Shown: positions 8,474 through 17,453, counted from the stretch's first letter. The stretch: 64,000 nt of DNA from Chitinimonas koreensis (GCF_014353015.1 NZ_CP060704.1:5233001-5297000); one strand, 5' to 3'. The notes: generated from the sequence alone by a model not told the origin. A program made the numbers and translations.

Positions 8474-8503
8474 AAAAAGCCGATGCAGACGCATCGGCTT
8501 TTT
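8474..8503 (+). terminator. intrinsic terminator after tRNA-Pro
   Basis: AAAAAGCCGATGC (8474-8486) pairs with GCATCGGCTTTTT (8491-8503) across a 4-base loop. The T-run makes it a strong bidirectional terminator starting 7 bases after the tRNA. Confidence 0.9.
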
Positions 8504-8657
8504 CGTTTCCGGCTGTTTCTCCGCACCTCGGATGCGCGCCCTTCTCCGCGGAAAGAGGGCAAAAAAAATCCCGCCGGCTTGCGCCAATAGCGGGAAGAGG
8601 AGGAGGAACTGGTTCGCGTCCGGTTACAACACGATTACGTTCATAGTAATCGCTAAT

Positions 8658-10109
8658 TTAGATTCCTGCAAGGCAGAGATACTTGATCTCCAGGTAGTCC
8701 TCGATGCCGTGGCGCGAGCCTTCGCGGCCCAGGCCCGATTGCTTGACGCCGCCGAACGGGGCGACTTCGGTCGAGATCAGGCCGGCATTGGCGCCGACCA
8801 TGCCGTATTCGAGCGCTTCGGCGACACGGAACACGCGGCCGAGATCCTTCGAGTAGAAATAGGCAGCCAGGCCGAATTCGGTGTCGTTGGCGCGCTCGAT
8901 CGCTTCCTGCTCGGTATCGAACTTGAACAGCGGCGCCAGCGGGCCGAAGGTCTCCTCGCGCGCGACCTTCATGTCGGCGGTCACGCCGCTGACGATGGTC
9001 GGCTCGAAAAAGCTGTGGCCCAGCGCATGACGCTTGCCGCCGGTCACCAGCTTGCCGCCCTTCTCCAGCGCATCGGCGATGTGCTCCTCGACCTTCTCGA
9101 CCGCCTTCATGTCGATCATCGGCCCCTGAGTCACGCCGGCCTCCATGCCGTTGCCGACCTTGAGCTTGCCGACCGCCACCGCGAGCTTCTCGGCGAACGC
9201 GTCGTAGACGCCGGCCTGCACGTACAGCCGGTTGGCGCAGACGCAGGTCTGGCCGGCGTTGCGGTATTTGGAGGCGATCGCGCCTTCGACCGCGGCGTCG
9301 AGGTCGGCGTCGTCGAACACGATGAAGGGCGCGTTGCCGCCCAGTTCGAGCGAGACCTTCTTGATGGTCGGCGCGCAGGCCGCCATCAGTTCGCGGCCGA
9401 TCTCGGTCGAGCCGGTGAAGCTCAGCTTGCGCACGATCGGATTGCCGCTCAGCTCGCCGCCGATCGCCTTGGCCGAACCGGTGACGACGCTGAACACGCC
9501 GGCCGGCACGCCGGCACGGTGCGCCAGCTCGGCCATCGCCAGCGCCGACAGCGGCGTCTGGCTGGCCGGCTTGATCACCATCGGGCAGCCGGCGGCCAGC
9601 GCCGGGCCGGCCTTGCGGGTGATCATGGCCGAGGGGAAGTTCCACGGCGTGACCGCGGCAGTGACGCCGATCGGCTGCTTGATGGCCAGCAACCGCTTGT
9701 CGGCCCACGGCGAGGGGATGGTCTCGCCGTAGACGCGCTTGGCTTCCTCGGCGAACCATTCGAAGAAGGCGGCGGCGTAGGCGATCTCGCCCTTGGCCTC
9801 GGCCAGCGGCTTGCCCTGCTCGGTGGTCAGGATGGTCGCCAGGTCGTCCTGGTTGGCCATCATCAGGTCGTAGAGCTTGCGCAGCACGGCCGAGCGCTCC
9901 TTGGCGCTCTTGGCCTTCCAGGCCGGCCAGGCGCGCTCGGCGGCTTCGATCGCGCGGCGCGTCTCGGCTTCGCCCATCTTCGGCACGCGGGCGATGATCT
10001 CGCCGGTGGCCGGGTTGTTGACGGCGATGGTCTCGCCCGAGTCGGCGTCGAGCCACTGGCCGTCGATATAGCACTGCTGCTTGAGCAGGCTGGGGTCCTT
10101 CAGGTTCAT
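8658..10109 (-). CDS. gabD: succinate-semialdehyde dehydrogenase (NADP+)
   Basis: Oxidises succinic semialdehyde to succinate, the last step of GABA breakdown. The 483-residue protein is colinear with E. coli GabD (482). Visible features are the PWNFP motif of the cofactor site, FTGSTEIG of the Rossmann fold, the general base in LELGGNAP, and the catalytic Cys289 in GQTCVCANR. The second cysteine two residues on (291) is characteristic of GabD, where it takes part in redox control. It lies about 100 bases after gabT on the same strand. ATG 10107-10109 gives the expected N-terminus MNLKDPSLL. Confidence 0.95.
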   Translation of the reverse strand: MNLKDPSLLKQQCYIDGQWLDADSGETIAVNNPATGEIIARVPKMGEAETRRAIEAAERAWPAWKAKSAKERSAVLRKLYDLMMANQDDLATILTTEQGKPLAEAKGEIAYAAAFFEWFAEEAKRVYGETIPSPWADKRLLAIKQPIGVTAAVTPWNFPSAMITRKAGPALAAGCPMVIKPASQTPLSALAMAELAHRAGVPAGVFSVVTGSAKAIGGELSGNPIVRKLSFTGSTEIGRELMAACAPTIKKVSLELGGNAPFIVFDDADLDAAVEGAIASKYRNAGQTCVCANRLYVQAGVYDAFAEKLAVAVGKLKVGNGMEAGVTQGPMIDMKAVEKVEEHIADALEKGGKLVTGGKRHALGHSFFEPTIVSGVTADMKVAREETFGPLAPLFKFDTEQEAIERANDTEFGLAAYFYSKDLGRVFRVAEALEYGMVGANAGLISTEVAPFGGVKQSGLGREGSRHGIEDYLEIKYLCLAGI

Positions 10110-10208
10110 GTCGGTCTCTCCATCCAGCGATCTAGAAATGGCAAGGGCGCAAGGCGCGCGAAGGGCCAGCCCTCCGCGCCCCTCGCGCCCCTCGCGGCGA
10201 TACGGGAA

Positions 10209-11477
10209 TCAGGCCTTCAGCGCGGCTTCCAGCACGTCGAGCGCTTCGGCGAAGGTGGCGTCGTCGATGGTCAGCGGCGCCAGGAAGCGGATCACGTTCG
10301 AGTAGACGCCGCAGGTCAGCAGGATCAGGCCGCGCTTGAGCGCCTCGACCTGCACCTTCTTGGCGAAGTCGGCATCGGGTTCGTCGCCGCCGGCCTTGTT
10401 GAACTCGACCGCGACCATGAAGCCCAGGCCGCGCACGTCGGCGATCTGCGGCACGGCGCCCTTGAGGCTGTTCAGCTTTTCCTTGAGCGCGGCGCCGAGG
10501 CGGTCGGCGCGTTCGTTCAGCTTCTCTTCCTCGATCACCTCGAGTACCGCCAGCGCGGCGGCGATCGCCAGCGGGCTGCCGGCGTAGGTGCCGCCGAGGC
10601 CGCCGGGCGCCGGCGCATCCATCAGCTCGGCGCGGCCGGTGACGGCGGACAGCGGGAAGCCGCCGGCCAGGCTCTTGGCCATGGTCATCAGATCGGGCTT
10701 CACGTCGTAGTGTTCCATCGCGAAGGTCTTGCCGGTCCGGGCGAAGCCGGTCTGGATCTCGTCGGCGATCAAGAGGATGCCGTGCTCGTCGCAGATGCGG
10801 CGCAGGCCGGCCATGAATTCCTTCGGCGCGACGTAGAAGCCGCCCTCGCCCTGCACCGGCTCGAGGATGATGGCCGCGACGCGCTTGGGATCGATGTCGG
10901 CCTTGAACAGCGTCTGCAGCGCCTTGAGCGAGTCGTCGACGCTGACGCCGTGCAGCGGGATCGGGTACGGCGCGTGGTAGACGTCGGCCGGCATCGGGCC
11001 GAAGTTGAGCTTGTAGGGGTTGACCTTGCCGGTCAGCGCCATGCCCATCATGGTGCGGCCGTGGAAGGCGCCCGAGAAGGCGATCACACCGCTGCGGCCG
11101 GTGGCGGCGCGGGCGATCTTGATGGCGTTCTCGACCGCTTCGGCACCGGTGGTGAAGAAGGCGGTCTTCCTGGCGCCGTCGATCGGGACGATCCCGTTCA
11201 GCGTCTCGGCCAGCTTCACGTAGCCCTCGTAGGGCACCACCTGGTAGCAGGTGTGGCTGAAGGCATCGAGCTGGGCGGCGACGGCGGCGGTGATCTTGGG
11301 GTGGCGGTGGCCGGTGTTCAGCACGGCGATGCCGGCGGCGAAGTCGATGAAGCGGCGGCCTTCGGCATCCCACAGCAGGCTGTTTTCGGCCCGTTCGACG
11401 AAGAAGTCGCCCAGTACGCCGACCCCGCGCGGAGTGGCGGCGAGACGGCGGGCGTGGAGATCGGCGTTGCTGGACAT
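10209..11477 (-). CDS. gabT: 4-aminobutyrate--2-oxoglutarate transaminase
   Basis: PLP enzyme converting GABA and 2-oxoglutarate to succinic semialdehyde and glutamate; 422 residues (E. coli GabT 426). Class III aminotransferase landmarks are FTTGAEAVENAIKIAR (cofactor phosphate site), AFHGRTMMGMALTGK, EPVQGEGGF, IADEIQTGFARTG with the PLP-contacting Asp, and TMAKSLAGGFPLSAV with the Schiff-base Lys. The ATG at 11475-11477 (MSSNADLHARRLAATPRGVG) fits known GabT starts; the frame remains open further upstream without a better start. The 200 bases before it carry two copies of a 15-base operator-like sequence, so gabT-gabD probably form a separately regulated unit. Confidence 0.95.
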   Translation of the reverse strand: MSSNADLHARRLAATPRGVGVLGDFFVERAENSLLWDAEGRRFIDFAAGIAVLNTGHRHPKITAAVAAQLDAFSHTCYQVVPYEGYVKLAETLNGIVPIDGARKTAFFTTGAEAVENAIKIARAATGRSGVIAFSGAFHGRTMMGMALTGKVNPYKLNFGPMPADVYHAPYPIPLHGVSVDDSLKALQTLFKADIDPKRVAAIILEPVQGEGGFYVAPKEFMAGLRRICDEHGILLIADEIQTGFARTGKTFAMEHYDVKPDLMTMAKSLAGGFPLSAVTGRAELMDAPAPGGLGGTYAGSPLAIAAALAVLEVIEEEKLNERADRLGAALKEKLNSLKGAVPQIADVRGLGFMVAVEFNKAGGDEPDADFAKKVQVEALKRGLILLTCGVYSNVIRFLAPLTIDDATFAEALDVLEAALKA

Positions 11478-11529
11478 GTCGGGAATCCTCTTGGGCGGCA
11501 GGGGTGGAATGCGCGAATTTAAACATAAG

Positions 11530-11568
11530 CGATGAATAAATTCACCACTCACGATGAATAAATTCATC
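11530..11568 (-). promoter_or_regulatory. paired operator upstream of gabT
   Basis: CGATGAATAAATTCA occurs twice, at 11530-11544 and 11552-11566, 22 bases apart (about two helical turns). The second copy extends into a perfect palindrome, GATGAAT-AA-ATTCATC (11553-11568). The pair lies 53-91 bases before the gabT start and is AT-rich in a GC-rich genome, as expected for a repressor or activator site. The protein that binds it is not known. Confidence 0.6.
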
Positions 11569-11677
11569 GCGCTGCAGTGCAGCATCAAGCCACTGATTCC
11601 AAATGGATAAGGGCGGCTCGCGCCGCCCTTCGTTCCGCACCGCGGGGCCGCGCCGACGCGCGGCCCACCCGGTCGCC

Positions 11678-13102
11678 TCAGTGCTTGAGCATCACGTGGC
11701 GCACGCAGGAATAGTCTTCCAGCGCATACATCGACATGTCCTTGCCGTAGCCCGACTTCTTCATGCCGCCGTGCGGCATCTCGCTGACCAGCATGAAGTG
11801 GGTGTTGATCCAGGTGCAGCCGTACTGCAGCCGAGCCGCGACCTGCATGGCGCGCGAGACGTCGCGGGTCCAGACCGAGGAGGCCAGGCCGTAGTCCGAG
11901 TCGTTGGCCCAGCGCACCGCCTCGGCGGCGTCGTCGAAGCGCGTCACCGACACCACCGGGCCGAACACCTCGCGCCGCACGATCTCGTCGTCCTGGCGCG
12001 CGCCGGCGATCACCGTCGGCTCGTAGAAGAAGCCGCGGCCGCCGCCGAGCTTGCCGCCGGCGGTGACCTCGATATGCGACTGCGCCGCGGCGCGCTCGAC
12101 GAAGCTGGCGACGCGGTTGCGCTGGCGTTCCGAGATCAGCGGGCCCATCTCGACGCCTTCGAGATGCTGGTCGCCGAAGCGGATGGTCGAGACCGCCGCC
12201 GACAGGTCGGCCACCAGCCTGTCGTAGACCTTGGCGCCGGCGTAGACGCGGCAGGCCGCGGTGCAGTCCTGGCCGGCGTTGTAGTAGCCGAAGGTACGTA
12301 TGCCGGCCACCACCTCGTCGACGTCGGCGTCGTCGAACACGATCACCGGCGCCTTGCCGCCGAGTTCGAGGTGGGTGCGCTTGAGCGACTTGGAGGCGGT
12401 CTCGAGGATCTTCTGGCCGGTCGAGACGTCGCCGGTCAGCGAGATCATCCGCACCTGCGGCTGCGAGATCAGCGGCGAGCCGACGCTGTCGCCGCGGCCG
12501 CACACCACGTTGACCACGCCGGCCGGCAGGATGTCGGCCAAGAGCTCGGCCAGCTTCAGCGTCGACAGCGGCGTCTGCTCGCTCGGCTTGATCACCACCG
12601 TGTTGCCGGCGGCGATGGCCGGCGCGATCTTCCAGGCCGCCATCATCAAGGGGTAGTTCCACGGCGCGATGCTGGCGACCACGCCGAGCGGATCGCGCCG
12701 GATCAGGCTGGTGTGGCCGGGCAGGTATTCGCCGGCCAGCGCGCCCTGCTGGCTGCGCACGGCGCCGGCGAAGAAGCGGAACACGTCGGCCACCGCCGGG
12801 ATCTCGTCGTTGAGCGCGAACAGGTAGGGCTTGCCGCAGTTCAGCGATTCGATGCGGGCGAATTCGGTAGCGCGCGCCTCGATCGCGTCGCCGAGCCGCA
12901 GCAGCAGCGTGGCGCGGTCGCGCGGCGTGGTCCGGGCCCAGCCGTCGAAGGCGGCCTCGGCGGCGGCCACCGCGGCCTGCACCTGGTCGAGACTGGCCTC
13001 GGCGACGCGCGCGATCACCTCGCCGGTGGCCGGGTTGAGCACGTCCTCGACCTCGCCCTGGCCGGCGACGAACTGGCCGTTGATGAGCAGTTGGGTATGC
13101 AT
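11678..13102 (-). CDS. patD: gamma-aminobutyraldehyde dehydrogenase
   Basis: NAD-dependent aldehyde dehydrogenase of 474 residues, the same length as E. coli PatD (YdcW), which oxidises 4-aminobutyraldehyde from putrescine to GABA. Motifs are APWNYPLMMA, LTGDVSTG, the general base in LELGGKAP and the nucleophile in YNAGQDCTAACR; QDCTAACR is the version found in PatD and not in GabD. It follows the ydcSTUV importer genes, as in E. coli ydcSTUVW, and precedes gabT and gabD, so its product feeds the next enzyme. The start at 13100-13102 (MHTQLLINGQ) matches the family; the frame is open upstream through a repeat. Confidence 0.92.
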   Translation of the reverse strand: MHTQLLINGQFVAGQGEVEDVLNPATGEVIARVAEASLDQVQAAVAAAEAAFDGWARTTPRDRATLLLRLGDAIEARATEFARIESLNCGKPYLFALNDEIPAVADVFRFFAGAVRSQQGALAGEYLPGHTSLIRRDPLGVVASIAPWNYPLMMAAWKIAPAIAAGNTVVIKPSEQTPLSTLKLAELLADILPAGVVNVVCGRGDSVGSPLISQPQVRMISLTGDVSTGQKILETASKSLKRTHLELGGKAPVIVFDDADVDEVVAGIRTFGYYNAGQDCTAACRVYAGAKVYDRLVADLSAAVSTIRFGDQHLEGVEMGPLISERQRNRVASFVERAAAQSHIEVTAGGKLGGGRGFFYEPTVIAGARQDDEIVRREVFGPVVSVTRFDDAAEAVRWANDSDYGLASSVWTRDVSRAMQVAARLQYGCTWINTHFMLVSEMPHGGMKKSGYGKDMSMYALEDYSCVRHVMLKH

Positions 13103-13118
13103 CGTCGTTCTCCTTCTG

Positions 13119-13231
13119 GTGTGAGGAGTGAGGCGTGAGGGGTGAGGGGTAAAGGTCCACGCGGGCACGGCAGGTCTCGCTCCACCGCCGCTGCCACGCG
13201 TACACCTCCCCCTCGCACCCCACACCTCACC
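13119..13231 (+). repeat. inverted period-7 repeat arms between ydcV and patD
   Basis: The left arm (13119-13156) is a degenerate tandem of a 7-base unit GTGAGGN. The right arm (13201-13231) carries the complementary CACACCTCACC-type units, so the spacer between ydcV and patD can fold back on itself. Similar arms occur near 43440/43890, 59760/59960 and, as GTGAAAY, near 48960/49090. It interrupts what is otherwise a tightly packed transport operon. Confidence 0.7.
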
Positions 13232-13234
13232 GCA

Positions 13235-14044
13235 TTACTTTCCGCTGCCCGCCACCGTTTCCGTGCCCTGGGTCAGCTTCCAGGCCAGCACGATCGGCAG
13301 CATGGTCATGAGCATCACCACCATCGCCACCACGTTGGTGACCGGCACGTCGCGCGGCCGGCCGAGCTGGTTGAGCAGCCAGATCGGCAGCGTGCGTTCG
13401 TGGCCGGCGGTGAAGGTGGTGACGATGATCTCGTCGAAGCTGAGCGCGAAGGCCAGGATGCCGCCGGCCAGCAGCGCGGTGGCGATCTGCGGCAGCACCA
13501 CGTGGCGGAAGGTCTGGAAGGCGTCGGCGCCGAGGTCCATCGAGGCCTCGACCAGGTTGTAGGCGGTGCGGCGGAAGCGCGCGACGACGTTGTTGTAGAC
13601 CACCACCATGCAGAAGGTGGCGTGGCCGATCACGATGGTCCAGAACGACGGTTCGACCTCGGCCAGCCGGAAGGTCGACAGCAGCGCGATGCCGGTGACG
13701 ATGCCGGGCAGCGCGATCGGCAGCACCAGCATCAGCGTGATCGCGTCCTTGCCGAGGAAGTTGCGGCGGTACAGCGCGGCGGCCGCCATGCTGCCCAGCA
13801 GCAGCGCCAGCAGCGTGGCCGCGCCGGCGACCTTGACGCTGAGCCAGATCGCGGCGAGCACGTCGTCGCGGCCGAAGGCCTCGGCGAACCAGCGCAGCGT
13901 GAAACCCTGCAAGGGGAAGCTGAAGGCCGATTCCTCGGTGTTGAAGGCGTAGGCCAGCACCACCAGCAGCGGGAAATGCAGGAAGGCGAGGCCGCCCCAG
14001 GCCATGAGGCGCAGCCACCACGGCGCGCGCGGATCAGAGTGCAT
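13235..14044 (-). CDS. ydcV: putrescine-type ABC transporter permease YdcV
   Basis: Inner-membrane permease of 269 residues with six predicted membrane helices. The PotC/YdcV-type EAA loop is visible as EASMDLGADAFQTFRHVVLP near residue 165, which docks on the ATPase. The first ten bases overlap the end of ydcU, indicating translational coupling. Fourth gene of an operon in the E. coli ydcSTUVW order. In E. coli the system is assigned to putrescine import; the patD-gabT-gabD context here supports the same substrate. Confidence 0.9.
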   Translation of the reverse strand: MHSDPRAPWWLRLMAWGGLAFLHFPLLVVLAYAFNTEESAFSFPLQGFTLRWFAEAFGRDDVLAAIWLSVKVAGAATLLALLLGSMAAAALYRRNFLGKDAITLMLVLPIALPGIVTGIALLSTFRLAEVEPSFWTIVIGHATFCMVVVYNNVVARFRRTAYNLVEASMDLGADAFQTFRHVVLPQIATALLAGGILAFALSFDEIIVTTFTAGHERTLPIWLLNQLGRPRDVPVTNVVAMVVMLMTMLPIVLAWKLTQGTETVAGSGK

Positions 14045-15014
14045 CGAAGGCTCCCAGTTTGCGCGCGGCGGTCAGGTAGAGGCCGATGATCACGATGGGC
14101 ACCACGGTGAAGGCGGCCGCCATCGGGATGTTCCCGATCGAGCCCTGCATGGTGTAGACCATGTTGCCGATGAAGTAGCCGCTCGGCCCGACCAGGCTGG
14201 GGATGATGTAGTCGCCCAGCGTGAGGCTGAAGGTGAAGATCGAGCCGGCCACCACCCCGGGGAAGGCCAGCGGCAGGATGACGGTGCGGAAGGTCTGCGC
14301 CGGCGTGGCGCCGAGATCGGCCGAGGCCTGCAGGAGGCTGGCAGGCACGCGTTCGAGCGCGGCCTGGATCGGCAGGATCATGAACGGCAGCCAGATGTAG
14401 GTGAACACCAGGAAGCGGCCCAGGTGGCTGGTCGACAGCGAGGTGCCGCCGACCAGCGGCAGCGCCAGCACCGCCTCGAGCACGCCGTCGAGGCCCAGCG
14501 TATCGACGCACCAGTAGACGATGCCGCCGCGCGCCAGGATCACGGTCCAGGCATAGGCCTTGACGATGTAGCTGGCCCACATCGGCAGCATCACCGCCAC
14601 GTAGAAGAAACCCTTCCAGGCGCCGCGCGCATAGCGCGCCATGTAGTAGGCGATCGGGAAGGCGATCACCGCGCCGGCCACGGTGACCGCGCAGGCCATC
14701 GCCAGCGTGCGCAGCACGATGTCGATGTTGGCGTCGAACAGCGGGTGGCGCGGGTCGAGCAGCGCGCGGAAGTTGTCGAGCGTCCAGTCCGGCGTCACCG
14801 CCATGGTGAAGTCGTCGAAGGTGTAGCCGGACTGCAGCAGCAACGCCAGCAGCGAGCCGAGGTAGACCACGCCGAACCACAGCAGCGGCGGGACCAGCAG
14901 CAGCAACAGTGCCAGCGTGCTGCGGCGGTAGAGCAGATCGGCCAGGCGGCGGCGCCAGCCGCTCGCGGCCGCCATGGCCGCGCCCTGGGCCGGCAGGCTG
15001 GAGGCGGCGCTCAT
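14034..15014 (-). CDS. ydcU: putrescine-type ABC transporter permease YdcU
   Basis: The first permease subunit, 326 residues. A cytoplasmic N-terminus is followed by a strong helix at 33-60, a periplasmic loop (SGYTFDDFTMAV) and five more helices. The EAA loop ASADLGATPAQTFRTVILP lies near 230-248. The start is set by the ATGA overlap with the ydcT stop (ATG 15012-15014), a clear sign of coupled translation. The open frame continues upstream but is only a shadow of ydcT there. Partners: YdcV, ATPase YdcT and binding protein YdcS. Confidence 0.9.
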   Translation of the reverse strand: MSAASSLPAQGAAMAAASGWRRRLADLLYRRSTLALLLLLVPPLLWFGVVYLGSLLALLLQSGYTFDDFTMAVTPDWTLDNFRALLDPRHPLFDANIDIVLRTLAMACAVTVAGAVIAFPIAYYMARYARGAWKGFFYVAVMLPMWASYIVKAYAWTVILARGGIVYWCVDTLGLDGVLEAVLALPLVGGTSLSTSHLGRFLVFTYIWLPFMILPIQAALERVPASLLQASADLGATPAQTFRTVILPLAFPGVVAGSIFTFSLTLGDYIIPSLVGPSGYFIGNMVYTMQGSIGNIPMAAAFTVVPIVIIGLYLTAARKLGAFDAL

Positions 15015-16033
15015 GCGCGGGCGTCCAGCCAGACCATGGCGGCCGCCGGCCAGCCGAGCACGACCGCGCTGCCGACCGCCGGCAGCGGCTCGCCGGCGCC
15101 GTCGACGTTGGCGCGCGTCAGCGCCAGCAGGCGGCCGTCGTCGACCTCGACCTCGAAACGGCTGGTGGCGCCGTGGTATTGGATGTCGACCAGCCGGCCG
15201 GTCAGCCTTGGGCCGTCGCCGCCCGGCTCGTCGGCCAGGAAGCGGATGTGCTCGGGCCGGATCGCGAACGGCTCGGCGCGGCCGGTCAGCCGCTGGGCCA
15301 GCAGGCCGTCGACCACGTTGGCGGTGCCGACGAAATCGGCCACGAAGGGCGTGCGCGGCCGGGTATAGAGCCGCTGCGGGCTGTCGACCTGCTCGATGCG
15401 GCCGCGGTTGAACACCGCCACCCGGTCGGCCATCGACAGCGCCTCGCCCTGGTCGTGGGTGACATAGACGAAGGTGATGCCGAGCTGCTTCTGCAGCGCC
15501 TTGAGCTCGACCTGCATCGCCTCGCGCAGCTTGAGGTCGAGCGCGCCGAGCGGCTCGTCGAGCAACAGCACGCGCGGCTGGTTGATCAGCGCGCGCGCCA
15601 GCGCCACCCGCTGGCGCTGGCCGCCCGACAGCGCGGCCGGCTTGCGCTCGCCGTAGTCGGCCAGCTTGACCAGCGCCAGCAGCTCCTCGGCGCGGCGCCG
15701 GCGCTCCGCGCGAGCCACGCCCTTCACCATCAGGCCGTAGGCGACGTTGTCGCGCACGTTCATGTGCGGGAACAGCGCGTAGTCCTGGAACACGGTGTTG
15801 ACGTCGCGCCGGTAGGGCGGCAGGCCGGCCGCCTCGCGGCCGTGGATGCGGATCGAGCCGGCGCTCGGCTGCTCGAAGCCGGCGATCAGCCTGAGGCAGG
15901 TGGTCTTGCCCGAGCCCGACGGGCCGAGCATGGCGAAGAATTCGCCGTCGGCGATCTCGACGCTGACGTCGTCGACGGCGCGGACGCGCTCGTAATGGCG
16001 GCTGACGTGGCTGAATTCGACGGCTGCGGTCAT
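15011..16033 (-). CDS. ydcT: putrescine-type ABC transporter ATPase YdcT
   Basis: 340-residue ATP-binding subunit. Walker A is GPSGSGKTT (about residues 39-47), the Q-loop is VFQDYALFPHM, the signature is LSGGQRQR, Walker B is VLLLDEP and the H-loop is VYVTHDQ. The C-terminal 100 residues form the TOBE/OB-type domain seen in spermidine/putrescine ATPases (PotA/PotG/YdcT), including FAIRPEHIRFLAD. Second gene of the operon, 268 bases after ydcS. ATG 16031-16033 (MTAAVEFSHVSRHY) fits the family. Confidence 0.92.
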   Translation of the reverse strand: MTAAVEFSHVSRHYERVRAVDDVSVEIADGEFFAMLGPSGSGKTTCLRLIAGFEQPSAGSIRIHGREAAGLPPYRRDVNTVFQDYALFPHMNVRDNVAYGLMVKGVARAERRRRAEELLALVKLADYGERKPAALSGGQRQRVALARALINQPRVLLLDEPLGALDLKLREAMQVELKALQKQLGITFVYVTHDQGEALSMADRVAVFNRGRIEQVDSPQRLYTRPRTPFVADFVGTANVVDGLLAQRLTGRAEPFAIRPEHIRFLADEPGGDGPRLTGRLVDIQYHGATSRFEVEVDDGRLLALTRANVDGAGEPLPAVGSAVVLGWPAAAMVWLDARA

Positions 16034-16301
16034 GGCGGCATCCCGGTACGCCGCGCGATGGGCGGCGTGGAAACGGCCCGTCGGACGACGGGAAGAAAGT
16101 GCCCGGCCGGCGTCGTGCCGAACCGGCCAGGCCCGAAGACGGACCGCGTCGCGCGATCCGCCGATTGCTGTCGGCGCGACGCCGCGCATGCCCCCACACG
16201 CACGGCGGACGGGCCACTCACCCGTCCGGCGTCCCTGCCGCGCCGCGCGTCCCGCCCCGGGGAGAGGCGGGACCGCGCCGCGGCGGGCGCCGCCCGCGGC
16301 C
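16034..16301 (-). other. spacer between ydcS and ydcT with hairpins
   Basis: No gene is seen here. Just after the ydcS stop there is a very GC-rich hairpin (GCGGGC/GCCCGC core, about 16283-16297), and a second potential stem (GGCCGG with CCGGCC) near 16110-16133. Such structures often sit after a binding-protein gene and raise its level relative to the membrane subunits. No T-tract is present, so I do not call a terminator. Confidence 0.4.
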
Positions 16302-17453
16302 TCAGCGGCCGCCCATGATGGCGATATAGTCCTGCGTCCAGCGGCTGTACGGCACGCAGCTGCCCTGGCCGCACTTGGCCTGCGGCGTCTTCCAGAAGCG
16401 GATCTGGGTCATGCGGCCGAAGCCGTTCGAGGCGCAGAAGTCGCTGCCGCCGGGCGCCTTGTCCTGGCAGGCGGCCGCCACCGCCGGATTGGAGCCGAAC
16501 CATTCGGCCAGCGCCGACTGCAGCTTGCGGTTGAGCGAGTGCTCCATCCACTTGTAGGCGCAGACCGGGTTCTTGGCATCGGCGTGCAGCATGGTGGTGT
16601 CGGCCCAGCCGGTGGCGCCCTCCTTCGGGATCACGCCCTCGATCGGGAATTTCTCGGCCTGCAGCGCATTGATCTGGTAGCCCCAGGCCGACGAGGCGGC
16701 GACGCCCTCGTTCTTGAAGTCGTTCATCTGCACCGTCACGTCGTGCCAGTAGCGGTGGGCCAGGGTCTTCTGCTGGCGCAGCAGCTTGAGCACTTCGGCG
16801 TACTGCTTCTCGTTGAGTTCGTATGGGTCCTTGATGCCGAGCGCCGGGTTCTTCTGCATCAGGTAGAGCGCCGCATCGGCGATGTAGATGGCGCCGTCGT
16901 AGGCCTGCACCCGGCCCTTGTTGGATTTGCCGTCGGGCAGGTTCTGCGGCTCGAACACCACGCCCCAGCTGTCGGGCGCCTTGGGGAAGATCTTGGTGTT
17001 GTAGGCCAGGAAGTTGGCGCCCCACTGGTAGGGTACGCCATAGTGCTTGCCGTCGACGGTATGCCAAGCGGCGTTCTGCAGCCGCGGGTCGACCTGGCCG
17101 TAGGACGGCACCAGCTTGAGGTTCACCTCCTGCACCTTCTTGCCGTAGATCAGCCGCAGCGAGGCGTCGCCCGAGGCGGTCACCAGGTCGTAGCCGCCCT
17201 GGTTCATCAGGCTGACCATTTCGTCCGAGGTGGCGGCGGTCTTGACGTTGACCTTGCAGCCGCTGTCCTTCTCGAAGGCGGTGACCCAGTCGTAGTTCTT
17301 GTCGCTCTCGCCGCGCTCGATGTAGCCGGGCCAGGCGATGATGTTGAGCTTGCCCTCGGGCTTGCCCAGGCTCTGCAGCGGCGCGGCCAGGCCGGCGACG
17401 GAGAGCGCGGCAGTCACGGCCAGCGCCACTCCATGGGTGTATCGCGTATGCAT
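16302..17453 (-). CDS. ydcS: putrescine-type ABC transporter substrate-binding protein YdcS
   Basis: Periplasmic binding protein of 383 residues (E. coli YdcS 381) with a Sec signal: basic MHTRYTHG, then a hydrophobic stretch VALAVTAALSVAGLAA. The mature part begins KLNIIAWPGYIERG, the typical PotD/PotF/YdcS first strand, and has the binding-site segment DLVTASGDASLRLIYG. Several cysteines near the C-terminus (CAYKW, CQDKA, DFCAS, GQGSC) could form disulfides. GAGGAGAACACG precedes ATG 17451-17453. First gene of ydcSTUV-patD. Confidence 0.92.
   Translation of the reverse strand: MHTRYTHGVALAVTAALSVAGLAAPLQSLGKPEGKLNIIAWPGYIERGESDKNYDWVTAFEKDSGCKVNVKTAATSDEMVSLMNQGGYDLVTASGDASLRLIYGKKVQEVNLKLVPSYGQVDPRLQNAAWHTVDGKHYGVPYQWGANFLAYNTKIFPKAPDSWGVVFEPQNLPDGKSNKGRVQAYDGAIYIADAALYLMQKNPALGIKDPYELNEKQYAEVLKLLRQQKTLAHRYWHDVTVQMNDFKNEGVAASSAWGYQINALQAEKFPIEGVIPKEGATGWADTTMLHADAKNPVCAYKWMEHSLNRKLQSALAEWFGSNPAVAAACQDKAPGGSDFCASNGFGRMTQIRFWKTPQAKCGQGSCVPYSRWTQDYIAIMGGR

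Noticed and set aside
11530..11568. ArgR boxes
   Set aside because: Half-sites TGAAT/ATTCA match, but ArgR boxes have four bases between the halves and 3-base spacing between boxes; here there are two bases and a 22-base period.
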